A stretch of 64,000 nt of DNA from an uncultured Bacteroidales bacterium (GCA_947179325.1 CAMXAU010000007.1:1-64000); one strand, 5' to 3'. Shown: positions 38,602 to 47,720, counted from the first letter of the stretch. Program-made: numbers and translations. The notes: generated by a model from the letters alone, not told the origin.

Positions 38602-39657
38602 ATGAAACTGTTTCATGACATCATGCCAGGCTGGAAAGCGGCAGCCATCTCCGTGGCCGCAGCAGCCGCATCAATAATGCCTTCCACAGCGCAGGAGAGC
38701 ACGGATTCCGGAAGGTTCGCAGTCGTCAGCCTGTCAGTGAATTTCCTCCGCGAGCGCCCTGACTATACGGCAGAGCTCGGAACCCAGGCCCTGATGGGGA
38801 CAATCGTCGAGATTGTCGGAGAAGACGGATACTGGAGAGAGGTGATAACCCCAGAGCCTTACAGGGCATGGTGCAACGAGCTTGGCATTGTCGAGATGTC
38901 CGGCACACAGCTGGCCGGATACAGGTGCGCACCCAAATATATTTGCACTGCATGGCACAGCACCGTATATTCCGGTCCGTCAGAAGCATCCGGGAAAATC
39001 TGCGACATAGTGGAGGGTGACATCATGAGGATTGCAGATGCCGGAGGAAGTACTGCACGCACAAAGGCAGCCTTCGCCAGAGGATTTGCAAAGGTCCTGC
39101 TTCCGGACGGGACAGAAGGGTATGTCAGGAAAGGAGATGTACAGGAATACTCATCATGGGCAGCATCGCGCAGGCCCTCTGCAGACAGTATAATTGACGA
39201 GGCATTGAAATTCAAGGGAGTACCATACATGTGGGGAGGCGCATCTCCAAATGGGGTCGACTGCAGCGGATTCGTGCGCCATGTCTTTCTCATGAACGGG
39301 ATTGCACTTCCGAGAAACGCCTCTCAGCAGGCAAAGGAGGGGACCGGCATACCTGTACGGGGGACCGGCGGAAGCGATTCCCATGCAGATACCCAAGCCA
39401 GTACTACGGACATGGGCTACAGCCAGGACACAGACGGGGTTGACATCGGTAATTTCCGGAAAGGGGACCTGCTTTTCTTTGGCAGGACAAGGGAAGACGG
39501 GTCGGCTGCAATCACTCATGTAGGCATATATATAGGGGACGGCAGGTTCATCCATTCTTCACAATATGTCAGGATAAGCTCACTTCTCCTGTCCGATGAA
39601 GACTATTACGAAAAGACCCCGGCACTGCTTGCCTGCAGACGCATCCTGAAGCCCTGA
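38602..39657 (+). CDS. NlpC/P60 cell-wall hydrolase with SH3 domains
   Basis: 351 residues, signal peptide 1-30. Two bacterial SH3-like domains (about 40-105 and 110-180: SVNFLRERPDYTAELGTQ, TVYSGPSEASGKICDIVEGD) precede the NlpC/P60 domain (200-345). The catalytic Cys is in NGVDCSGFVRHVF and the His residues in ITHVGIYIGDGRFIH. The enzyme cleaves gamma-D-Glu-diamino acid bonds in peptidoglycan stem peptides. An unusual insert (about 250-280, glycine/threonine/aspartate-rich) separates the Cys and His motifs. Single gene with its own promoter, 59 bases before DPP4. Confidence 0.92.
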   Translation: MKLFHDIMPGWKAAAISVAAAAASIMPSTAQESTDSGRFAVVSLSVNFLRERPDYTAELGTQALMGTIVEIVGEDGYWREVITPEPYRAWCNELGIVEMSGTQLAGYRCAPKYICTAWHSTVYSGPSEASGKICDIVEGDIMRIADAGGSTARTKAAFARGFAKVLLPDGTEGYVRKGDVQEYSSWAASRRPSADSIIDEALKFKGVPYMWGGASPNGVDCSGFVRHVFLMNGIALPRNASQQAKEGTGIPVRGTGGSDSHADTQASTTDMGYSQDTDGVDIGNFRKGDLLFFGRTREDGSAAITHVGIYIGDGRFIHSSQYVRISSLLLSDEDYYEKTPALLACRRILKP

Positions 39658-39716
39658 AGACGGCATAGAGATGATGGACAATAATTAAAAACAATATCAT
39701 GAAAACCTTTTAGATT

Positions 39717-42131
39717 ATGAAACGGACTTTAATCATCATGGCCATGCTTGCCGCCGGGATATCCGCTGCGGCGCAGAAGCCCAACTATGAACTGGCGGAA
39801 CGGTTCTCGCAGAAGAAGATTTCACAGATGGTCTTCTCCACCAATGTACGCCCGAACTGGTTCCGCGACAGCGACAGATTCTGGTACAGTTGGGAGACTC
39901 CGGACGGGACACAATATTATATAGTTGACCCTGCAAGCGGGAAGAAGCAGGCCATATTCGACATGGAAAAGCTGGCTATGGAGCTGACCGGGATTGTACG
40001 CGACCCGTTCGATGCAAGGCATATCCCGATCAGCAACATGAGACTCGTGGACGACAAGGTGTTCACATTCGACATCCGCAGCACGGCCGAGGAGAAGGAC
40101 AGCACCCTTATCAAGGAGGACGGGAACAAGAAGATTTTCCATTTTGAGTACGACCCGGCCTCAAGGACGCTGAAAGAGACAAAGAAAAAGACAAAGAAAT
40201 ATCCAAGATGGGCAAACGTGTCACCAGACGGGATGTACGGTGTATACATGAAGAATGACAACCTGTTCTACATGGACTCCACCAGCCTCAGGAAAGCGGC
40301 CAAGGATGAAAAGGACAGCACAATCATAGAGCACAGGCTCACATCTGACGGGACAAAGGGATTCGGCTACGGGTCAAACAGCTACACCGGCAACACCGAG
40401 ACCGACACGACAAAACGCGTATTTGTGCACGAACTGGCATGGTCACCAGACTCAAGGCATTTCGCGACCATGAGATACGACATGCGCGGGCTGAAAGAGA
40501 TGTGGGTCATCAATTCCCTCAGTAATCCGCGCCCTACCTTAGAGACATACAAATACCAGATGCCTGGCGAGCCGTCCCCGGCTGAAAGCCTGTACATATT
40601 CGACATGCCTTCCGGAGAAAGCAGGACAGTACGCATAAACGCATTCAAGGACCAGTCTACAGAAATCAGCACAGCGGAATACTCCCAGAAAGACAGATAC
40701 CGTGACTTCGGGGGCCACAGGTGGCTCGGAGACGGGAACGGATTCTACATCACACGACAGAGCCGGGACCTCAAGAGGATGGACATCTGCAGGATTGACC
40801 TCGGAAGCGACTCCACACGGACTGTGATCTCTGAAAGGATGAACACATATGTGGAAAGCAGGCCGCTGAAGCTTATCCGCGGCGGAAGCCAGCTGCTGCA
40901 CTGGTCGGAAAGGAACGGATGGGCTAACCTGTATCTGTATGACAGCGAGGGGAATCTCATCAGGCCGGTGGTTGAGGGCGCATTCCATGTCGAGGACATC
41001 CTCGGAGTCAACGAGAAGGAAGGATATATAGTTTTCAGCGCATGCGGATACAACCGCGGAGAGAACCCTTACCAGATGCATACATTCCGCGTCGGGCTTG
41101 ACGGCAAAGGGCTGAAGCAGCTTGACATGGAGGACATGGACGTCAGTGCAGAGACTCCGGACGATGCCAGATACGCCGTCTGCAATTATTCGAGGGTGGA
41201 TGCGGCACCAGCCTCCTGCCTGGTAAACACGGCCAGCGGCAAAGTTGTATGCGAACTGGAGCAGGCCGACCTGTCAAAGCTCATTGAGGCCGGGTACAGA
41301 TTTCCGGAAAGGTTCACCGTAAAGGCAGCGGACGGGGTCACAGACCTCTACGGGGCCATCTACAAGCCGTTTGACTTTGACTCCACGAAGACGTACCCTA
41401 TAATAGAATATGTATATCCCGGCCCGCAGGTGGAGGCAAACAACATCTCATGGAGCAGAGGGATGACAAGGACGGACAGGCTTGCGCAGCTCGGCTTCAT
41501 CGTGATTACTGTCGGAAACCGCGGAGGGCATCCGAACAGGTCGAAATGGTACCACAACTACGGCTATGGCAATCTGCGCGACTACGGGCTTGAGGACCAG
41601 AAGACTGCGGTGCAGAGACTTGCGGCAAAATATCCATGGATAGACGGCACAAGGGTCGGAATTCACGGGCACTCCGGCGGAGGCTTCATGTCAACGGCGG
41701 CAATCCTGCAATATCCTGACTTCTATTCCGTTGCGGTCTCGTGTGCAGGAAACCATGACAACAGGATATACAACAGGTGGTGGAGCGAGCAGCACCACGG
41801 GATACTTGAGAAGGTGACCGAGAAAGGAGACACGACATTTGTCTACAGCATCAGCACCAATCCTGAAATAGCAGGACGCCTGAAAGGCCATCTGCTTCTT
41901 GTGCACGGGGACATCGACAACAATGTGCACCCTGCGAACACCATCAGGGTCGTGGATGCGCTCATCCGTGCCAACAAGCGTTTCGATATGCTTCTGCTTC
42001 CTGGACAGAGGCATGGATTCGGGGATATGAATGAGTATTTCTTCTGGAGGATGGCGGACTATTTCTGTGAGCATCTGCTCGGTGAAAGCGAAATGGGACG
42101 CACAGACATTGTCCAGATGAACAACGACTGA
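39717..42131 (+). CDS. S9B family dipeptidyl peptidase IV
   Basis: 804 residues with signal peptide (MKRTLIIMAMLAAGISAAAQ). The N-terminal 8-bladed propeller (about 40-530) carries family motifs (FRDSDRFWYSWETPDG, LAWSPDSRHFATMRYD, SERNGWANLYLYDSEGN). The alpha/beta-hydrolase domain has the nucleophile in GIHGHSGGGFMS (Ser near 653), the Asp in LLVHGDIDNNVHP and the His in GQRHGFG. It removes X-Pro or X-Ala dipeptides from peptide N-termini in the periplasm. A four-codon ATG-AAA-ACC-TTT-TAG stretch sits just before the start. A terminator follows the stop. Confidence 0.95.
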   Translation: MKRTLIIMAMLAAGISAAAQKPNYELAERFSQKKISQMVFSTNVRPNWFRDSDRFWYSWETPDGTQYYIVDPASGKKQAIFDMEKLAMELTGIVRDPFDARHIPISNMRLVDDKVFTFDIRSTAEEKDSTLIKEDGNKKIFHFEYDPASRTLKETKKKTKKYPRWANVSPDGMYGVYMKNDNLFYMDSTSLRKAAKDEKDSTIIEHRLTSDGTKGFGYGSNSYTGNTETDTTKRVFVHELAWSPDSRHFATMRYDMRGLKEMWVINSLSNPRPTLETYKYQMPGEPSPAESLYIFDMPSGESRTVRINAFKDQSTEISTAEYSQKDRYRDFGGHRWLGDGNGFYITRQSRDLKRMDICRIDLGSDSTRTVISERMNTYVESRPLKLIRGGSQLLHWSERNGWANLYLYDSEGNLIRPVVEGAFHVEDILGVNEKEGYIVFSACGYNRGENPYQMHTFRVGLDGKGLKQLDMEDMDVSAETPDDARYAVCNYSRVDAAPASCLVNTASGKVVCELEQADLSKLIEAGYRFPERFTVKAADGVTDLYGAIYKPFDFDSTKTYPIIEYVYPGPQVEANNISWSRGMTRTDRLAQLGFIVITVGNRGGHPNRSKWYHNYGYGNLRDYGLEDQKTAVQRLAAKYPWIDGTRVGIHGHSGGGFMSTAAILQYPDFYSVAVSCAGNHDNRIYNRWWSEQHHGILEKVTEKGDTTFVYSISTNPEIAGRLKGHLLLVHGDIDNNVHPANTIRVVDALIRANKRFDMLLLPGQRHGFGDMNEYFFWRMADYFCEHLLGESEMGRTDIVQMNND

Positions 42132-42155
42132 CAGCATCAGCCATATCATCTCCAG

Positions 42156-42185
42156 AGCCAGCCTGCGGTTTCATGCAGGCTGGCT
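42156..42185 (+). terminator. Rho-independent terminator of the DPP4 gene
   Basis: AGCCAGCCTGC (42156-42166) pairs perfectly with GCAGGCTGGCT (42175-42185), loop of 8, followed by TTATTTT on the plus strand. It lies between two convergent genes. Confidence 0.85.
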
Positions 42186-42197
42186 TTATTTTGCCCC

Positions 42198-43832
42198 TTA
42201 CATCAAGTGGAGGACATTGTCACAGTACTCGAGAACCTTCTCCCTGTGCGTAATGAAAATCATGGTATGGCCAGGCAGCCCCGCTGTCAGCCTCTCAAGA
42301 AGGACCTCTTCTGTCTGCGGGTCAAGTGCAGAACTGAATTCATCAAACAGCAGAACCGAACCCGGACGGAGCAGGGCGCGGGCTATGGCGATGCGCTGGG
42401 CCTGTCCCTCGGACAGGCCCGCGCCGGACTCGCGGCACTGCGTGCCGAGTCCGGCGGGCAGTCCGAAGACGAAGTCTGCGGCTGCCAGGCGCAGCGCCTC
42501 CTCCATCTGTTCATCTGAAGCTGAAGGATTGCCCATCAGGAGATTATCCCTGACCGTACCGCTGAAAAGACTGTTGCCCTGCGGCACATATACAAGATTG
42601 CATCTGGTTTCTGCAGAAAGAGGCACCGCCATATCAGAATTGTAGATTTCCAGTGAGCCATGGCGCGGAGAAAGGAAAGAAAGCAGAAGCCTCACAAGAG
42701 TGCTCTTCCCCACACCGGTAGGGCCTGCAACTGCAGTCCTGCTTCCGGGACGGAAATCATAAGAAAAACCGCTGAACACATCTTTTCCGGAACCGGGATA
42801 TGCGAAAGTGACATCTTTCAGACGCACGCCGGCAACACCTTCCACAAACACAGAAGAGACCGCACTTTCCACCGGAAGCGACTCAATCATCCTGATGCGG
42901 TCAATCGATGCAAGGGAATTGACAAGGGCCGGGACACGGCTTCCGAACTCTACAACAGGCCTCTGGACCTGCCCGGCAAGCTGCAGGAATGCAGTCATCA
43001 TCCCATACGTCACGCTTCCGGTACTTATGCCATAGACACCCCATAGAAAAGCCGCCGCATGGCCGGCCGAAAATGCAGCCGAGACCAGGACCCTGGACAC
43101 TGTCCCAAGCCTTGTCCTGCGCATCTCGCTGCCATACAGTTCCCCCTGGAGATTTTCCAGTGCACCGCAACTGTCCGGCACATATTCCATGGACTGAAGC
43201 AGCGGAACATTCCTGACACTCTCCTGAAGATATGACTGCACACGTGAATCACTGCGTCTGATGCTGTGCGTAAGATTCCTCATGCGCCCTGTCACCATTT
43301 TCCCTGCGACAGCCCCGGCAGGCACGACTGCCACAATCACAAGCGCCAGCCTCACATCAAGGTACAGCAGAAAACCGAAGGCGGCAATAAACTGAAGGGA
43401 TATACCCAAAAGTCCCGGAAGCGACACTGCCAGTGCACCGGAAACATTCCGCACATCATCCTGGAGACGGTTCACAATGTCACCGGAATGCGGCATTTCC
43501 TGCCCGCCGGCCTGTGCATGAAGGAAAATATCGAACAGATGTCCCCTGAGGGCATTCCTCATGCGCAGTTCCGTCTTTGCAGAAAGATAATTCCTCAAAG
43601 CAGTCAAAAATATCCGGAACAATATCACAGCCGCCATCGCAAAGGTCCAGAACCCGAGTCCGTGCGCGACAGGCTTCCCGGCACACATGGCAGAAGCCGT
43701 ATCCACAAGCATCTTGCTCACATACACAAAGCAGACAGAGCAGCATGCAAGAAGCACATGCGACAGGGACACTGCAGCAAGCGGCAGTGAATACGGACGG
43801 GACACCCCGAGAATCCATCTCAGATACTTCAT
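42198..43832 (-). CDS. ABC exporter (fused membrane and ATPase domains)
   Basis: 544 residues. Six membrane segments lie in 1-300 (ABC transporter type 1 fold, with LSLVIVAVVPAGAVAG-like and VTYGMMTAFLQLAGQV stretches). The ATPase half has Walker A GPTGVGKSTLV (about 372-382), the signature LSEGQAQR, Walker B SVLLFDEFSSAL and switch His in FITHRE. No C39 peptidase domain is present at the N-terminus. The start overlaps the stop of the HprK-like gene by 4 bases (ATGA), so it belongs to the cassette of HprK-like, PqqD-like and nucleotidyltransferase proteins and probably exports its product. It could also be a drug or lipid exporter. Confidence 0.92.
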   Translation of the reverse strand: MKYLRWILGVSRPYSLPLAAVSLSHVLLACCSVCFVYVSKMLVDTASAMCAGKPVAHGLGFWTFAMAAVILFRIFLTALRNYLSAKTELRMRNALRGHLFDIFLHAQAGGQEMPHSGDIVNRLQDDVRNVSGALAVSLPGLLGISLQFIAAFGFLLYLDVRLALVIVAVVPAGAVAGKMVTGRMRNLTHSIRRSDSRVQSYLQESVRNVPLLQSMEYVPDSCGALENLQGELYGSEMRRTRLGTVSRVLVSAAFSAGHAAAFLWGVYGISTGSVTYGMMTAFLQLAGQVQRPVVEFGSRVPALVNSLASIDRIRMIESLPVESAVSSVFVEGVAGVRLKDVTFAYPGSGKDVFSGFSYDFRPGSRTAVAGPTGVGKSTLVRLLLSFLSPRHGSLEIYNSDMAVPLSAETRCNLVYVPQGNSLFSGTVRDNLLMGNPSASDEQMEEALRLAAADFVFGLPAGLGTQCRESGAGLSEGQAQRIAIARALLRPGSVLLFDEFSSALDPQTEEVLLERLTAGLPGHTMIFITHREKVLEYCDNVLHLM

Positions 43833-44755
43833 GACCGCACATCACAGGTTATTGCATCACGGCAAACCATGGCCGCATCATCGTCCGGAAGACACTCAAG
43901 ATGCCAGCACGGCACTGAAGATATGATTTTCTCCAATGCGGCATGCAGATCGGACATGGCTGCGGAATCCCATCTCATGCACGAACATGACGGAAGCAGA
44001 GATGCATATGAACTGACTGGGGAAAGCCTTTCTATGCGATTATGCGGAGCCTGCGACAACCTGACGGCAGCCCTGAGCGGCAGCACGGCATTCTTGTAGC
44101 ACGGTGTCTTCCCGCTCCACGGACTTCCATACACATTGACACGCCCGTCCTCAGCCCGCACGACAGGATTGTCGTCATTCAGCAGATATGCATCCGCGAA
44201 ATTCTTGAGCCACAGGCGGCTATGCGTGCTCTTACCCGTACCGCTGCGCCCGAGGAACATATATCCCCCGTCCGCATATCCCACAACCGAGGCATGGAGC
44301 AGAAGAGTTCCATACGGAGCTGAGCGGAACGTATACAGGAGCATCAGCGAATTGTCCATTGCAAATCCGGCCAGTTCCGCACAGCATGACTCAGGGACAT
44401 ATACCGTCGCCCTTGAGAAATCGGCGGAAGTACAGAGAATGCAGTCCGGACCTGACTTGCTGCGGGAGAAACCGAAGCTGAACCGTCCGTCTCCACCGCC
44501 GTCTTCAAAGATCCAGAAATACGGTGCCTCCTCATTCAGGAGTTCCTTCACACTGCCGTGCCTGACATCAGCCAGATCACCCACAGGAGCCACATCAAGG
44601 CAGAAAAGGAGGTCCTTTTCTCCGTCTTCCACTCCATCTTCCTCATTATCAAGAAAAGGAGCATAGTTTCCGGGACACAGATGCCGCGGAAATTCCTCCG
44701 GAACAGCAACGGCAAAGGAATGTCCTGCAACAGTATATATATTTGACTTTTTCAT
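43829..44755 (-). CDS. HprK-like serine kinase of a PqqD/nucleotidyltransferase cassette
   Basis: 308 residues from the ATG at 44755; the open frame reaches 45085 but that part is a shadow of the divergent gene. The P-loop is LGRSGTGKSTHSRLW (about 168-182), then LLNDDNPVV (191-199) and VYGSPWSGK (208-216), the set found in HPr-kinase-related proteins of peptide-modification clusters rather than in true HPr kinase. The N-terminal 140 residues are not recognised. In Firmicutes lasso-peptide clusters such as paeninodin a homologous kinase phosphorylates the precursor's C-terminal serine. Here it is coupled to an ABC exporter and divergent from PqqD-like and nucleotidyltransferase genes. Substrate unknown. 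Confidence 0.8.
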   Translation of the reverse strand: MKKSNIYTVAGHSFAVAVPEEFPRHLCPGNYAPFLDNEEDGVEDGEKDLLFCLDVAPVGDLADVRHGSVKELLNEEAPYFWIFEDGGGDGRFSFGFSRSKSGPDCILCTSADFSRATVYVPESCCAELAGFAMDNSLMLLYTFRSAPYGTLLLHASVVGYADGGYMFLGRSGTGKSTHSRLWLKNFADAYLLNDDNPVVRAEDGRVNVYGSPWSGKTPCYKNAVLPLRAAVRLSQAPHNRIERLSPVSSYASLLPSCSCMRWDSAAMSDLHAALEKIISSVPCWHLECLPDDDAAMVCRDAITCDVRS

Positions 44756-44791
44756 AACAGACACCCAGGATGCGAATAAATGCAAACAATC

Positions 44792-44822
44792 TTTCAAAGG
44801 TAGAAATATTTCAGTAATTTTG
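44792..44822 (+). promoter_or_regulatory. Promoter of the peptidase/PqqD/nucleotidyltransferase operon
   Basis: TTTC (44792-44795) and TAATTTTG (44815-44822) are spaced by 19 bases and match the -33/-7 pattern of the Bacteroidales housekeeping sigma factor; the ATG follows 41 bases on. The divergent HprK-like gene starts at 44755, so the 108-base gap must hold both promoters; the minus-strand one is not clear. Confidence 0.6.
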
Positions 44823-44863
44823 CCATAGCCACAGACAAAGGATACACTGGACAACCATAGCAC

Positions 44864-45331
44864 ATGGAAAAGACATTGACAAAAGGGCAGGAATCCATAA
44901 TGACGGAAATCAGGGAGCAGATTGCCGGTGGACGGAGCGTCACCATCATGGCAAAAGGCTACAGCATGAACCCGTTCATCACCCACAAGAAGGACAGCAT
45001 CACTCTTGCACCGTGGACTGACGCAGACATAAAGAAAGGCCGGGTGGCACTTGTGCAGGATCTGCGCGGAAGGTATGTGCTGCACCGGATCATCCTCAGG
45101 GAGGGAGACAAGATTGTGCTGATGGGCGACGGGAATATCAAAGGCACCGAGAAAGCGGATATAAGCGATATAATAGGGCTTATGACAGAACGGACACGCA
45201 GTGGGCGGACTGTCTCATGCGGAAGCCGCCGATGGAAGGCCTGCTCATGGATATGGGATGTGCTCCGTCCGGTACGGAGATGGCCTCTCGGCCTGTGGAG
45301 AAGGCTTGTCCGCCAGGAGCCTCTGACATGA
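44864..45331 (+). CDS. S24/S26-type serine peptidase
   Basis: 155 residues. GYSMNPFI (Ser34) is the nucleophile motif of signal-peptidase/LexA-type peptidases, YVLHRIILREGDKIVLMGDGN the second block. Where bacterial signal peptidase I has the catalytic lysine, this protein has His74 (LHR), as in the Ser-His group that includes SipW and Sec11; the closing GDGN also fits that group. No clear N-terminal membrane anchor is seen, while the C-terminus is Trp/Arg-rich and basic and may lie on the membrane. It heads an operon with the PqqD-like, nucleotidyltransferase and PTS-like genes, so it may process the product of this cassette. Substrate unknown. Confidence 0.8.
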   Translation: MEKTLTKGQESIMTEIREQIAGGRSVTIMAKGYSMNPFITHKKDSITLAPWTDADIKKGRVALVQDLRGRYVLHRIILREGDKIVLMGDGNIKGTEKADISDIIGLMTERTRSGRTVSCGSRRWKACSWIWDVLRPVRRWPLGLWRRLVRQEPLT

Positions 45332-45355
45332 CACACAAGAATAAAACGTGATACC

Positions 45356-45622
45356 ATGAAAATAAAAAAAGGATTCGTTCTCCGTAAAATGTGCGGAGAA
45401 AACATAATTACAGCCGAGGGAATGGAGAACATCAACTTCAACAAGCTGATTTCCCTGAACTCCACTGCCGCATTCCTGTGGGAGCAGCTTGAAGGAAAAG
45501 AATTTGCCCCGGAGACAATGGCAGAGATGCTTGTCCGGGAATACGGGATTGACGGCAGCAGGGCAAGAACAGACGCAGAAAACCTGTGTAAGGCATGGAT
45601 TAATGCCGGAATAGCAGAATAA
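45356..45622 (+). CDS. PqqD-like peptide-recognition protein
   Basis: 88 residues with the winged-helix layout of PqqD: a basic N-terminal beta-strand pair (GFVLRKMCGENIITAEG), NFNKLISLNSTAAFLWEQLEGKEF and a helical end (AEMLVREYGID, AENLCKAWINAGI). PqqD-type domains (RiPP recognition elements) bind leader peptides and bring them to modifying enzymes. It lies 24 bases after the peptidase gene and its stop shares one base with the start of the nucleotidyltransferase gene (TAATG), so they are coupled. No precursor peptide gene is recognisable nearby. Confidence 0.88.
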   Translation: MKIKKGFVLRKMCGENIITAEGMENINFNKLISLNSTAAFLWEQLEGKEFAPETMAEMLVREYGIDGSRARTDAENLCKAWINAGIAE

Positions 45623-46752
45623 TGGACAGGACAGGTGAAGTTTTTCTCCAGGTTCTGCGCAATGGCCTGTGGAAAAAAGAAGAAACAATCCCCGATGCAG
45701 GAGACTTCAGCTGGGAAGACATATTCAGGATGGCAAAGGCCCAGTCCCTGACAGGTATCATCGGACAGGCTGTACTCGACAGTCCTGATGCTGCAGCATC
45801 TTTGCCCGAGGGCTACAGGGAGAACATAAAGTCATTCATAATAAAAAACTGCGCAGTGCACAGCACATTCAACAGATGTCTTGTGCATGTCGTGTCCGCA
45901 CTTAGGGCGGAAGGGGTTGAGCCGGTGCTGCTCAAAGGCCAGGGGCTTGCAAGAAACTGGCCATGTCCGGAGCTGCGCCAGTGCGGTGACATAGACCTCT
46001 GGGTCGGAGAGGAGAACTATACTAAGGCAATAAAAATACTGCTCCCGCTGTCTTCGTCAGAGAACGGAGACATTGAGGAAAGCATAAAGCATGCATCCCT
46101 GCAGTTCGGCATGGTGACAGTTGAAATCCACAGATTCAGCGGAGTCGACACCTCGTCACGGAAATTGGACGCCATCTACAGGGAATACTCAGAAGACGGC
46201 CTGTCAAACCGCACAGTACCGCTCGACTTCGGCGGAACCGACATAATGACCCCGTCTGACAATTTCAACGCATTCTATATATTCAGTCACCTGTGGCATC
46301 ATTTCATGGCAGGTGGTATCGGGCTGCGGCAGATATGTGACTGGGCATTGTTCCTGCACTCGCGGAAAGACGCGATTGACACCGGGTATTTAGAAAAAGT
46401 GCTTGAAGAGCTGGAGATGAAGGAGGCATGGCAAGTGTTCGGATGCATTGCGTCCGACTGGCTGGGACTACCCTCCTGCGAGTTCCCGTTCTACAATCAG
46501 GATTGCAGGGCTAAGGCGGAGAAAGTCCTGGCACTCATCCTCAAAGAAGGCAACTTCGGACATGAGAGGGCGTGCTTCAGAAAGCAGAGAAGCAAGGTCT
46601 ACCTTTTCAGGAAGGCAGGCTCATTCATGTATCATATATCCAGAAACGCCAGACTGCTCCTGATATTCCCTGCACAGACAGCAAAAGAATTCTGGAACAC
46701 AACGATAACTGGTTTCAAGGCAGTATGGAAAGACTTTTCAAAAAATATATAG
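45622..46752 (+). CDS. NTP_transf_5-type nucleotidyltransferase-fold protein
   Basis: 376 residues. The hallmark is VLLKGQGLARNWPCPELRQCGDIDLWV (about 95-122), where the GDIDLWV pair of aspartates sits in the nucleotidyltransferase fold; further family blocks are VEIHRF and FSHLWHHFMAGGIGLRQICDWALFL. This family (NTP_transf_5) repeatedly accompanies PqqD and HprK-like genes in peptide-modification clusters, but its reaction is not established. It overlaps the next gene by 28 bases. The last 40 residues are basic and hydrophobic and may touch the membrane. Confidence 0.88.
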   Translation: MDRTGEVFLQVLRNGLWKKEETIPDAGDFSWEDIFRMAKAQSLTGIIGQAVLDSPDAAASLPEGYRENIKSFIIKNCAVHSTFNRCLVHVVSALRAEGVEPVLLKGQGLARNWPCPELRQCGDIDLWVGEENYTKAIKILLPLSSSENGDIEESIKHASLQFGMVTVEIHRFSGVDTSSRKLDAIYREYSEDGLSNRTVPLDFGGTDIMTPSDNFNAFYIFSHLWHHFMAGGIGLRQICDWALFLHSRKDAIDTGYLEKVLEELEMKEAWQVFGCIASDWLGLPSCEFPFYNQDCRAKAEKVLALILKEGNFGHERACFRKQRSKVYLFRKAGSFMYHISRNARLLLIFPAQTAKEFWNTTITGFKAVWKDFSKNI

Positions 46753-47720
46753 TGGAGGCCCTGAGCCATATGGCGATGGGCCTTTTCTGCTCGCTCATAC
46801 TCGGGCTTATCATAGGGCAGATTGCGAAAATTCCCGGCATGGACTTCCTCGCATTCATTGCGGAAGCCCTGTCTGCATCTTCTCCGCTTGTCGGGGCCTG
46901 CATAGGCCTTGCAATTGCGCTCGGGATGAAGTGCGCCCCACTTGTGGTGATTTCATCAGCGATAACCGGAGCACTGGGCTACAGTTTCGGAGGACCCGTA
47001 GGGGCATATCTTTCGGTCATCATCGGTGCAGAACCCGGAGAAAGGGTGTCTAAGAAGACCCCGGTGGACATAATCATAACTCCTCTTGTTACAATTGTTA
47101 CCGGCGGGCTTTTCGCGAAATGGTGCTGCTCGCCAATCAATGACATGATGCTCCAGCTCGGTGCCCTAATAAACAGGGCAACAATGCTCAGTCCGTTCAT
47201 GATGGGAGTCACGGTATCCGTTCTTGTAGGCTGTGCGCTTACGCTACCCATCAGCTCCGTCGCCATATGCGTAATGCTCGGGATAGACGGCCTGGCCGCA
47301 GGTGCCGCAACCGCCGGATGCTGCGCGCAGATGATAGGCTTTGCGGTGATAAGCTACACGGACAATGGCGCAGGCGGACTTCTGTCCCAAGGCCTCGGCA
47401 CTTCAATGCTGCAGATAGGCAACATAGCTAAAAAACCGGTCATATGGCTCGCCCCTACCCTGACTTCGGCAATCCTCGGCCCGATCTCCACGGTCTGGCT
47501 GCAGATGACCAACAATTCCCTTGGGGCAGGAATGGGCACGGCGGGACTGGTAGGCCCTCTGGCGGCATACGCGACAATGGCAGATGCCGGAGCCGCAGCC
47601 GGTCCGCTCGTGACAAAAATCCTGTGCCTGTATTTCATCGCCCCAGCAGCCATCAGCCTGGTCCTGCACCTTGCAATGAAGAGACTCGGCTGGGTCAAAC
47701 CCGGGGACATGAAGCTTTAG
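46725..47720 (+). CDS. PTS_EIIC_2-type multi-pass membrane transporter
   Basis: 331 residues from the ATG at 46725; the frame is open further back but only as a shadow of the preceding gene. About eight to ten hydrophobic segments, with glycine-rich loops IGAEPGERVSKKTPVDIIITPLVTIVTGG and LGAGMGTAGLVGPL typical of the PfoR-like PTS_EIIC_2 family. There are no IIA or IIB genes nearby and a classical sugar PTS is unusual in this phylum, so it may transport something else. It overlaps the nucleotidyltransferase gene by 28 bases in another frame, and the regulator gene starts 20 bases later. Confidence 0.82.
   Translation: MERLFKKYIVEALSHMAMGLFCSLILGLIIGQIAKIPGMDFLAFIAEALSASSPLVGACIGLAIALGMKCAPLVVISSAITGALGYSFGGPVGAYLSVIIGAEPGERVSKKTPVDIIITPLVTIVTGGLFAKWCCSPINDMMLQLGALINRATMLSPFMMGVTVSVLVGCALTLPISSVAICVMLGIDGLAAGAATAGCCAQMIGFAVISYTDNGAGGLLSQGLGTSMLQIGNIAKKPVIWLAPTLTSAILGPISTVWLQMTNNSLGAGMGTAGLVGPLAAYATMADAGAAAGPLVTKILCLYFIAPAAISLVLHLAMKRLGWVKPGDMKL

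Noticed and set aside
44756..44863. Precursor peptide gene in the divergent gap of the PqqD cassette
   Set aside because: Only 108 bases, largely taken up by promoter elements; no start-to-stop frame of useful length was seen.
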